A program made the position numbers and the translations under genes. Under the pieces are notes generated by a model that had not been told where the DNA came from, did no database searches, and saw only the letters and a program-made list of their open reading frames with translations. From Aquila chrysaetos chrysaetos (taxonomy: Eukaryota > Chordata > Aves > Accipitriformes > Accipitridae), in contig NC_044018.1 in NCBI RefSeq assembly GCF_900496995.4, forward strand, positions 25,946,001 through 26,010,000: DNA of 64,000 nucleotides, written 5' to 3'. This document shows, in pieces, positions 40,901 through 52,900 of the stretch. Each line of letters starts with the position of its first letter. Position 1 is the stretch's first letter.

Positions 40901-43900
40901 GTTTAGCTGGCTGCTGGTCTTCCTCATCCTCACCAGCTAAAGGATACTACTTGTCAGTCACCGGCCCTGACATGAACTCAAGGAAATAGGAACACTTACT
41001 TGCCCCAAACTTAGGCTTCTCAGACTCATTAGTGTGTCAAATTCTGAGCTCCACGCTCACTGATGTTTCTTTTATTTTGGGTTTTGTTTTTTAAGGGTCC
41101 AGACTGAGGGAGAGTTGCCCTCTGATCTTGGTATCACCATGTGGGAATACAGAGAGACATATAAATACATATATGATCTTAATATCGGTATTAAAACAGA
41201 CTGAATGTACATACAATGAATCCACTTTAATTAAGAAGGATCTGCAGAGTTAACTCAGAAGAAGGACATTCTGCAGCTTAAATAGCAGTTTGTTCCCACA
41301 GGGTGATTTTCCTGGACCTGTTTCTCTGCTTAGTGCTTGTTTAACACTTTGGACTGCTAAAGGCAGAAGTACTTTCTCTGTGTGCTAGAAGAAACCCGAT
41401 CTGTCAGTTTTTCCTTCATGCCCCGTAGTCTTGTGCTTGCTACATAGCTTTTTGAAACTGCTGCTTTCCTCTAGTCAGGTTCCTCACCCTCAGTGTTTTG
41501 AGTGGCTTATTTCTGTGCCTTCTGTAGTTTCCAGGGTTTTGCCACCATAAAATTTACTTGTTTTGTGTCTGTTGTTGAAGTTTTAAAACTACAACAATAT
41601 ATTTTGTTGATCTTTCTCACCTTTATAATGTTGTTTATGTCTGAATGACTATACTATATGGAGGATTTAAGGTACCTGCATCATCTTTCAAATTCTTTTT
41701 CATGTTCCTCAGGGTTGCTTATGAATATAATGCCTAAAATCTTTACAGCTTGTTGAGAAAGCTTTATAAGTGCAAACAAATGTAAGGGCAACAAATGAAA
41801 TCAGGACTTTGAAATGTTTGAATGTGAAATTTTGTGCTCCATAATTGAATTTGTAGCAGTTAAGGTAAATCTGTAAAAGCTGAAACACGTCTGAGAGAAC
41901 TCTTTTTTCTGAAAGAGTACATGAAATTTTTAATTCTGAAAACAGGTGCTTAATGTGCCTCTCTTCTTTAAGTATTGAACTTAAACCTAATCAGTTGTAT
42001 TGGGTTTCCATGGCAAGGTTTTGGTAGCAGGGGGCCTACATGGCTGGCTTCTCTGAGGAGCTGCTAGAAGCTTCCCCCATGTCCAATAGAGCCAATACCA
42101 GCCGGCTCCAAGACGGACCCGCCGCTGGCCAAGGCCAAGCCCAAGCCCAAGCCCATCAGTGATGGTGGTAGTGCCTCTGGGAGAACATATTTAAGAAGGG
42201 AAAAAAAAAGTTGCTGGGGCACAGAAACTACAGCCAGAGAGAGAAGTGAGAATATGTGAGAGGAACAGCCCTGCAGACCCCCAGGTCAGTGCAGAAGGAG
42301 GGGAGGAGATGCTCCAGGCGCCGGAGCAGAGATTCCCCTGCAGCCCGTGGGGAAGACCATGGTGAGGCAGGCTGTCCCCCTGCAGCCCAGGGAGGTCCAC
42401 GGTGGAGCAGATCTCCACCTGCAGCCCCGGGAGGACCCCACGCCGGAGCAGGTGGGTGCCTGAAGGAGGCTGTGACCCCATGGGAAGCCCACGCTGGAGC
42501 AGGCTCCTGGCAGGACCCGTGGCCCCGTGGAGAGAGGAGCCCACGCTGGAGCAGGTTTGCTGGCAGGACTTGTGAGCCTGCGGGGGACCCACGCTGGAGC
42601 AGTCTGTGCCTGAAGGACTGCAGCCCGTGAAAGGGATCCACGCTGGAGAAGTTCATGAAGAACTGCAGCCCATGGGAAGGACTCGCGCTGGAGAAGTTCA
42701 TGGAGGACTGTCTCCCGTGGGAGGGACCCCATGGTGGAGCAGGGGACGAGTGAGGAGTCCTCCCCCTGAGGAGGAAGGAGCGGCAGAGACAACGTGTGAT
42801 GAACTGACCCCAACCCCCATTCCCCGTCCCCCTGCGCCGCTGGAGGGGAGGAGGTGGAGAAAATCAGGAGTGGAGCTGAGCCCAGGAGGGAGGGAGGGTG
42901 GGGGGAGGGTGTTTTTAAGATTTGGTTTTATTTCTCATTACCCTACTCTGGTTTGATTGGCAATAAATTAAGTTAGTTTTTGCCTAGTCAAGTCTGTTTT
43001 GCCCGTGACAGTAATTGGTTGAGTGATCTCTCCCTGTCCTTATCTCGACCCATGAGCCTTTTGTTATATTTTCTCTCCCCTGTCCAGTTGAGGAGGGGGA
43101 TTGATAGAGGGGCTACATGGTGCTTAGTTGCTGGCTGGGGTTAAACCACAACATCAGTTTAGACTAAATAAGATTTATTAGGCAAAGGCATTTTACACCT
43201 TTTTAGTGCTTTAGCTGAAGCCATCTCTCTGAAAAAAATCTTTGCTTTAATAAGCTAGTCTAAGCATCAGACATATTTAAACATTAAACCTTCATTTTCA
43301 GCCATCAAGTTTTATCGCCTAGCCATGCAGCTTGTACCTGACATAGAGTTTAAGATCACCTATACACGGTCTCCAGATGGTGATGGAGTTGGAAAGAGGT
43401 GGTAAGTGTAAAAATTTACTAATTAAGTGCATAGGAGTACTGAAACCTAAAATTTTGTTTCTAAAGCATATGAATGCTCTACTGTGATATGCAGTTTTAA
43501 GTCTCTTAACATTTGGAAAACTTGTCTACTTTCATCTGAATAGACTGCTTCATAGAAAGTTTACAGATGCATTAGTCCAAGGAGGACTTTTCTATACTGT
43601 AGTTCAAAGAAGGTAGCAGGCTTGTTTGGAGCTCGTTAAATTCAAGTGGAAGGATCTTACTTGAAAAAAAGAAAAAAACATCAGTCACTTTATTACTTTT
43701 GATTTCTGATTTTCAGATTTATGAGTTATACATTTAGGATCATCTACAATTTTGTAGATGGCAAAAAGATCAATTGTTAAAAGCTTTGTACCATGGAATA
43801 TGCTTCTTAATTAAGCAAGGGAATATACTACTGTTCTTATGCTGACTAACACAGCCAAATGGGAGCATTTCCAGTAAGTAGAGCAATACATTTAGAAGCT

Positions 43901-46900
43901 CATAGATTGTAGACTGAGTAGTCTAGTCTTCCATCATTACAAGCATCAGAATACCCCTAGCCTCAACACACTAGATATGTAGTGGGTTAAGATTGGCCTA
44001 ATTTGAGGCCAAGATTTACGTTTGAGGGCAGGATTCAGGTTAGGGCCAAAACCTCTGTCATAGCTCAGATAGCGTAGTGAAGACAAGCTTATGAAACAGA
44101 GCTTCCCAATTCACTGCTTACTAGTAGCAGCCATAGATGCTGCTGATAGTTACAAGAAATCAAGAGTTCTAAAACTGAGAATAAAAGAGGAAAGTACAGC
44201 TGTGTCCCCGTAGTATTACTAGCTCAGTCTTTTTGCCCCAGGGCAGTACAGCTTCAATGCAGTAGTTGACTCAATATAAAAGAGAGTGAGATGAGCTAAG
44301 TGCTTTATTTACATCCATTACTTCAGTTTCTGAACGCATTGCTAGCATGAAATCTTTGCTGTGTATTTGTGCCCTAGGAAAAATACTGGGTGATCAAATA
44401 CAGTCACGTAAAAATCTTGGTTTTCTTAGGATTATTTTCTTATTTTAGCATCATTTTCTCTACTCCCTTCATAGGTCTCACTGACACCAAGTTGGATGGG
44501 AGTGTTGATCTGCTTGAGGGTAGGAAGGCTCTGCAGAGGGATCTGGACAGGCTGGATCAATGTGCCGAGGCCAATTGTATGGGGTTCAACAAGGCCAAGT
44601 GCCGGGTCCTGCACTTGGGTCACAACAACCCCATGGAACACTACAGGCTTGGGGGAGAGTGGCTGGAAAGCTGCCCGGCGGAAAAAGACCTGGGGGTGCC
44701 TCAGGTTGTGCCAGGGGAATTTTAGATTGGATACTAGGAAAAATTACTTAATCAAAAGGGTTGTCAAGCATTGGAACAGGCTGCCCAGGGAAGTGGTCGA
44801 GTCACCATCCCTGGGGGTATTTAAAAGATGTGTAGACGTGGCATTTAAGAACATGGTTTAGTGGTGGACTTGGCAGTGTTAGGCTTACGATTGGACTCAA
44901 TGATCTTAAAGGTCTTTTCCAACCTAAATGATTCTTTCATTCTATGAATTTTCATTCAGTTTTGTAAATGTTGCTGTACTGTCCCCAGCATTACATGACA
45001 GTGAGGGGAAAACAGCCAGTACTCTTAATTGTTGTTTAAAAGCAGTATTGGTAGAGGTGTGTTCTTTCAAGAGATTCTAGTTGTGGTATTTTTGCTTTCT
45101 GAATTACTGTTGTAGGTGTTTCATACAATCTTGGTGAAAAAAAACAAATTACACAATTACATTTGAAAAAACAATTTATAGTGTGGCCTGTAGGTACTGG
45201 GACTGGCCACGATATTAATCAAAATAAAGGAAGGTATGTTCAGTGCAACATCTTACTATAGTCTTAGTTATGACTGGCCCAAACATAATTGTCTTCTCTG
45301 TAATACTTTAAAACCCGTTGGTAGGTCTGCTAGTTGCTTGTTTATATTGTCAGCTCATTCTGTTAAGCTTGTTTAGATTAAAATTGAATAAAATTAAAAG
45401 AAGATCTCTTAGCTAGCTTATATACCAAGTCAGGGGAAAGAAAGTGTTTTGTGATGAAATCAGGAAGAGTTGTGTAGATTGTGGTTACTTGGTGCAAGGA
45501 AATATGCACCTATTAAAGGATCATATTATGACATACAACTTAAATTTAGATTTTTTTTGAATGTGGTAATGTTTTTTTATCACTTGGTAATCCTTCCAGT
45601 TTACTGACAAGTAGCAAGCGTATTGTTTCTGTTCTGCTATCTTGTTCTTGCTCCTGAAATTTTTTATGTCTGTTTATTTACAGAATTGGTGAAAAGTAGT
45701 TTTCCTAAAGGAAAGTTTTCCTTCATTATTGATGAATAAACCCACTGAGGATCACTCTTCAGTGAATAACACAAGAGTGAAAAAAAAAAATATCCTTAGT
45801 TTTTTTCAGAAGCTTACATTGTGACAAGGATTACAAAGTATAACTTTCTGTCAGTGATAATTTATTTTCTGCATATGGCTTATCTTAGACAAAGTAAAAG
45901 ATGAGATTTGTCTTTTCATGGGGTCAGGCAATTCTTCAGTGACTTCACTGAAAACAGTGAACAGTGAACTCTCAAATCCAAAAAGAAACTGGAACTGGAA
46001 TTAAATGAAAAAAAAAAGAAAAAGTTGCTACTGTCAGATGGATTCTAGCAAAATCTAAATGAACTTGATAAGATTGCAGTAGTTGTTTTATCGTATGATG
46101 AAATGAGATTGCTTTAAAAACATACAGGAAACAACTATATTGAATGAGGGTAAGACAGCAGATTGATGCCAAGATAAGGACATCTGTTGGTAAGTTTTGT
46201 CCAATATCACAGTGTTGGCATTCCCCCTTTTGTAGTGTTGAGGATAACAAAGAGGATGACAAAATGGCTGATCTCCTGTCCGATTTCCAGCAGCAGTTAA
46301 CTCTTCAGGAATCTTCAGTCAAACTTTGTCAGCCTGAGGTTGATGTCAGCCAGACCCATATCTCAGGTATGAGTTAAGATACACTGTAAGAGTTCAGAGA
46401 CAGAATTTATAGAGATGTTTCACTCTATTAAAACATTTGTCACATTCATTCTAAAGCCACCTTTAAAGAAATGTACACAGTATCTCTTTATTTAGTTAGA
46501 TGTGAAGGAAAAAAGATCATCAACTAGCTAAACAGATCTTTTTCTCATACATGAGTTTGCCTTTATCGCACAAGCTTTTCCATGTAGTAGTACTACTAAG
46601 TAGAATTTTTCAGGATCAAAGTCATACTTAAAAGTAGGAACTTCCAGGAGCGGACTTGCTGAAGTAAGTGTATTCCAGTTTTCCTTCCAGTTAATGTTTG
46701 AAAAAGTGAAACGTGTATTTGTTTTGTTTTGGTTTGCAAATATTTGTTACAGTTCTTAAGTGTGAATAAGAGACAATTGTTCTGTGAAGAATATGCATCT
46801 TTGCACGTCCTGTTTTTATCTGATTCTGCATCAGATTTTTACGACAAATATGTTTTCAGGTTCAGCAATACTATATAACATAGCTAGAAAGGCTTTTGAA

Positions 46901-49900
46901 GGTTAATGATTTTCAGTGATTCAGTTCTAGGATGGTTATCCTGAGACTTCCTTATGAGATCTGAATTGTAGAGAGTGTATATAAGCTATGAACTCCCTTA
47001 AAATCAGATGCCTCTAAAACATGTATGTTTTGCATCCCAAATTATCAGTTGCTCTTGGAAATCTTGGCCTGATCGCCTCTGTTCTACTCAAGGAAGGAAA
47101 ATAAAGTAAATGTAGCAAGCTGTTCAAGTCAAAACATAAAGAAAACAGGATTTTTTTTTTAAACAACTGTGGCATTGTACACTTGGGAAAGCATCTTTTC
47201 TTTTTTTTGCCAGTAAAGTCAAGGTATTGTAGACATTACTATAAAATGATCTCAGGAGATGTCTCTTTTGAGCAGCAATCTTAGTCTCTTTCTGGTTTTA
47301 TTTTCTGCCTTCTGGCCACTCCTGTGTTACAGTATCTTGTTTACCAACTGTTTTATAGCAGAATGAAAGCTGTTAAAATCATGTCTGCTTCAGAAGTTAG
47401 TAGGCTGGAAAGGATCCCTCTTGGTCATCACAGTAGTACAGTAGTCGCAGACCTCAGCAGCTGAAGGAGAACTCAAACAATGTGAAGCAATGGATTTGGC
47501 TGAACTGATTTCCTGTGTTCCATTTTACATTTTATTGACATTCATAATCTTAGAATACTGGTTAACCCTTAGTACAGGATAGGATCAGACCTATGCTGTG
47601 TAACTGACATACTGAATATATTTACTTCCCCTCCCTATTATATCAGCAATTTCATAGTGTTTTTTTTTTCTTTTACAGAAGTAAAGCTTAAGACCAAGAT
47701 AGCAATCTCCACCAGAAATACTATAATATTTTTCCTACCAGGTGTGCCCAGTATCTGAAGCAAAGTGTTTTGACAATCCCTAGTTTACTAGAAACTTAGA
47801 AACATGGATGATAAGATAGATAATCAAAGGCTTTGGCTGACTGGTGACTATCAGAATGGAAGATGTATACCTGTTAGCACTAGTGAGAGATTTTTAAGCC
47901 TTTGTATCTCCCATTCTCCAAGGCACTGAGAGTTCACATACCGAAGAGCTCATAATTTGCCAGAGACTGTTTTGTACCTTGTAGCAATAATCTGCACAAC
48001 TTTTGTTTATACTGGAACATTAATGGTTGCAAATACAGGCAATATAGCAAATTTATGACTTCTCAACAATAAAACATAGAATTAAGTCAGATTCATGAAA
48101 CAGGATGTGTGTTTAATGAATACAGAAACTGGTGCCCAATGAGGTGTATGTACTTTTTATCACGCTAGTATTCTGAAAGGTGAAACTTAAGTTTCATCAT
48201 ATTTTATAGCAAAAACAGTCTCATTGGATTTGTGGAGTGCAGCAATGCAGTTTTTTTGAGAAGCATGTTTTTTTTCAGTAAAAATCAGAGTTCTGTTAAG
48301 ATGCAGTCTCTACCACAGTATTTACAGCTAGTTACTGTTTAATGTACCTTTGCGCTGCTCAGCTATTTCCTCCATTTGATCTCAGAGCAGTTACACTGAT
48401 TAAAACCATCAAGTCTTCATTGCATGCAGTGATACGGTTTGAGCCATAGGCTCTGGAAAGCAGCAGTAATTGAAAATAAATGAAGTGTAATTCCTGATGG
48501 TATAAGATTAGTATACAAGATTATACCCAACTGAAACAACAGAGAAAACTTAGGGAGGCAGAAAGTTACTAGAAAGAATTCTGGCTTAATTTCGCAGGGC
48601 TTTATCACTGACTTTTAATGCTAGGAAAATTATCATACAATCTTGTGGTGCTTTGATGAGGATTCTCTCATAATCTTCTATTACATTAGAAAAAGTCTTT
48701 CAACACAACAGTGCTGTGTGATACCATTTTCAATCATTGGACCTGTACCACAAAATATAGAGTGATATCATATCAATTTCATAGTGGATAGGTTGTTCTT
48801 AGCACCTCCTATCGAGTACCGACCCTGACCTGAGCTTATTTAGCTTGTCATGCAAAAGCAGTATGCTTTGAGGTAATGCTACACACTAGGTCAGTTTCAA
48901 GAAAATACTGCTTCATAGGCACTGTGGATATGCAATGTGCATGTGGAATTTTTGGTGTAACACCTTACAGTTGTGGATATTTGTAGTCTAAAACTACGTT
49001 TTATCCTATCATCATAATGCACTTTCAGCTCTTGATTTTTGTTCTTTGTTATGTGGCTTTTTTAATTAAAGATAATTTTTTTGTTACCTGACGTCTGGCT
49101 ACAATGTGAAAAAGTAGGATTTTTAATGGAAAGTCAGAACTTTACTAATGGTCAAACCTGGAATTACAGGTAACCTATTGATTTACAGGTTACCATCTAA
49201 CAAAGATTTCTTTTCTCTTTGCAGTGTTGCCTATGGAAGTACTAATGTACATTTTCCGATGGGTGGTTTCGAGTGACTTGGACCTAAGATCATTAGAGCA
49301 ATTATCTCTTGTTTGTCGAGGATTTTACATTTGCGCCAGGTACTGTAGATAAGTTATTTAGAGTGAAGCTTCTCTCTGCTCTAAAGAATCAAAAAGAGCT
49401 TTTTTACGCTCAAGCATATGTAAACAGTATGTAGAGGTGGATAATAAATCCATAGAGTAAAATTGCCTGTGTTGCAAAGGTGGGTTTGGGGTTTTTTTTT
49501 TGCTTTTAGGCTGCTAAATCATACATGTAGGACTATGTCCTGCTTTTTCTTCCCACAGCAATTTTCATGTTATGCTCCTCCCAGTGCTAATCAGCTTTTG
49601 AATACAGCACTAAATGGTATGTTAGGTAGATGACTTCTCTGTAATAAAAAATGTTGCTGAAAGTCTTACTTGCCCTACCTTCTTTGAAAGTCACAAGTTT
49701 CAAGGTCTCCAAAATAATGTCTGTTGTGTTGTCATCCTCATATGGCCACACAGAGAGGTACCAGGCTGCTGCAATGTTGTTGGTCTGTACTTGGCTGAAA
49801 ATGGCATTGTGTTCTTGAATTTCACTGGGAGGAGGAAGTGGCTTTCAAATGCTCCAGGCTTAAGTAAATTAGTCAATGATTTTAAATTATAAGCTGTTGT

Positions 49901-52900
49901 TGTTCAAGAAAGTTTCTTTCAGTTGCATCCAAACTCAATAACGGAGGTTGTTACTTTGATACATAAAAGCTAAACAAGGTTTGCAGGAAAGTTATGGTAT
50001 TTGTTTTTTTCTCATTTTCACTAGAGATCCTGAAATCTGGCATCAAGTCTGTTTGAAAATATGGGGCAGGAGCTGCAATAAACTTGTTCCATATGCTTCT
50101 TGGAGGGAAATGTTTTTGGAAAGGCCTCGCGTTCGATTTGATGGTAAAGTGTATTTTGGAAATAGTTTTGGTTTTTTTACTGCATGTAACCATGACAGAA
50201 GCCATCAGGTGGGTTTGATGTTTATAACGTTGTTAGACCCAATCTGAATTTGTTTGGGCTTTTAATCTGTAGAGTATCTGTAAAGAGAAGGGAAGGGTGC
50301 AAGGGGTGAAAATAAAAACTTTAATGTATTTAAGTAACAAAAGTAAACTCAAAAGTTTTAGATTACTGTTTTTTTAATCTTAAATATTTTATGTATTTAA
50401 TTTTTCCTTTAGGTGTATATATCAGCAAGACAAAATACATACGTCAAGGAGAACAATCTCTTGATGGTTTCTATAGAGCATGGCACCAAGTGGAATATTA
50501 CAGGTAGAACTGTAGTACAATGAGTGAGTGAAATGTTTCTCTCTCCTAAATTCTTTAAATCCAGCCCTTGATATCACAAACATTAATCATTCTGTAAAAC
50601 TCAGTGGAACTACTACAGTGTGTAAAGCTATGTATATTTTTTGAGAATAGGTCTTAAGAAATAGGATTTATTATGATAATTACAGGAGGGCTTAGAAACA
50701 CATTTCAAGCTCAGTTACACCATTTCATGTGGATGAAACTTAAACAGTAACAACAGTAATACTTGTCCACAGATTTCTTTTTTCAAATCACTTCTGCTTT
50801 ACATTTCTGATATAATAATTGCTTTCAGCAAAGGGAAAACAAGTGATTATACAAGAATTGTCTTTTAACTTATTTGTAACCAATTGTAACTAATCAAGAG
50901 GCTGGGCTTTCTCAGCTTGCTGTAAATACCTTGCCATTTGTTTCCTCAGCCTGTTTTTCTGCTGTTCTTCGTCTTGCTGTTCGCAGCATTTATTGTTCTA
51001 TTCTGTTGTCCCTTCTGAGGCTGGAAACCGTTACTAGAAATCATTGAATCTCATAGCTATTTCTATAGTCTCACAAACATCAGCACAGTATCTGAGTACT
51101 GTAAAAATTGATCAGATCCCAGAACCTGAACACATCCATATGACATTATCCATTCTGTACTGATACTGTAATTAAGATTTTTGTTGCATTTGTCTCAATT
51201 GATGCTGGGAATGGAGAAACTTGAGGTCAGTTTTGATTCCAGGGTAGCCTTCTTGCTTTGATTAGAGGTGGCAAAACTCCTGCTCTCTTTCATAACTCTT
51301 CATAACTTGATCTTTTAATCTTCAAAACTTTTGATTTCTAATCTCTTTTTTCTGTTATATCATGTGTGAAGAAATGTGTTTTCAAATCCTATTACCTATC
51401 AAGTTCTATATCCCTCTGGGAAACGTCCTGTGATTTAAAAAAAACACCAACAAAAACCACACGACAGAAAAAGGTTATGTTTTCTAGGTTTGTATTGTGT
51501 AATTATATTTTTGCAGGTATTTGAGATTCTTTCCAGATGGTCAAGTTATGATGCTAACAACTCCTGAAGATCCTCAATCTATAGTTCCTCGCTTACGGAC
51601 TAAAAATACAAGGTTATTGAAATGAAATATTTGGCTTTACAGTTTTCATCTTGGTTTTACCTGGCAATTTCTATTTACTTTTGTCTCGTATTCTATATCC
51701 TGGCTTAGCAAAATGAGTAAAATTACAATGTTATTTATATTGTGTTATAGATTTTGTAGTTCTCAGAAGAGAACTATAAACAAATTTTGGTCTTTATGCA
51801 AAGATATCTTTCATTTTAAGGTCCTGATATTGTAATTAGATCTCCTTTGCGGGTTATGTGATTTTAAACTTCTAAACGAAGTAGATGGAAGAATACATGC
51901 TATTAGCGTGGTGGGTTTAGAATCCTTTTAAAGATACTATTTTGTTACTGACTGCCTTCTCACACTTCCTTGACTGTTTGAAGGAAAGTGAAGATTTTGG
52001 TGGGATGTGACTGAATTATTGCTTGATTTCTTCTTGGTGTTTGTACAGACTTGTTAAAAACATAGAAAATGATTTGTGACTTCAGAACAGGTGTAAGCTG
52101 TTCACCAGAAGTCTGAAAATATTTAGCAGTAGGCTAGGTAGGACTGAGTAACTTATGTTTACTGTCCTGTCTGGGAAAATTAATAGCAGCCTTCCAAAAT
52201 GTTTTCATCATTTCGTATCATCAGTGAGCCTGGTACTTTGCTAAATGGAAATAAATAAATGGTTTCCTTGATTATGATAAGCAGTCAGTCTTCTTTTCAT
52301 TGCTGATAAGTACATCAGTCTTTTGAGACAGAGAATATTTTTATGTCCTTGACACTATCCTCCTCTTAACCTTCTAGAACGGATGCAATCTTGCTTGGCC
52401 ATTATCGCCTTTCCCAGGAAACAGACAATCAAACCAAAGTATTTGCTGTAATAATGAAGAAAAAGGAAGAGGTAGGTAGCAAAACAGAACAGAGGAAAAA
52501 CAGTGTAAAGAGTGGGCTTTTTAATGTTTTTCCTCAGACTGATTATTTTAAGGCACCTGAAGATTTGCATTACACCAGAGGATTAAAAAATGAATTTCAT
52601 TTTTTAACTGGTTTAAAAATACAATATAAATAGGCATGATGATTTATCTTACCTTTTTTTCCCCAAATCTGTAATAATCTTTTTAAGACAGATAAATATC
52701 TGGTTCACATTTGAGCAACAGTTCTGCCTCTTAAGCTTAATTGCCATGTGTGGTGCTATTAGGTAGTTTGTTAACCTTGTTAACAAACAGAAGGGAAGGA
52801 TGAAGAGGTAATTTTCTGAGATTAGTTTTGACTGTGTGCAGTTATGTTCCACAGCATTAAATAGAAGAAAATAAGCAGTATTCATTAATTGAACTCTGAA

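Larger units (their letters stand above)
38255..43301 (+). other. FBXO9: FBXO9 intron 4 with two nested-in solo LTRs
   Basis: At 5 kb, the largest FBXO9 intron. It holds two unrelated solo LTRs in opposite orientations (39388-40330 and 41996-43153), together about 2.1 kb of its length. A GGTTTTG-type low-complexity stretch lies near 38686-38722. Confidence 0.85.

Noticed and set aside
42191..42956. Several overlapping open frames of 116-175 codons on both strands
   Set aside because: They run through the GC-rich minisatellite of a solo LTR and show repeat-driven composition only.
52378..52633. Extension of FBXO9 exon 11 by about 54 codons
   Set aside because: The added residues are intron sequence after a good GTAGGT donor; homology resumes exactly at exon 12 ([11 protein letters not shown]).
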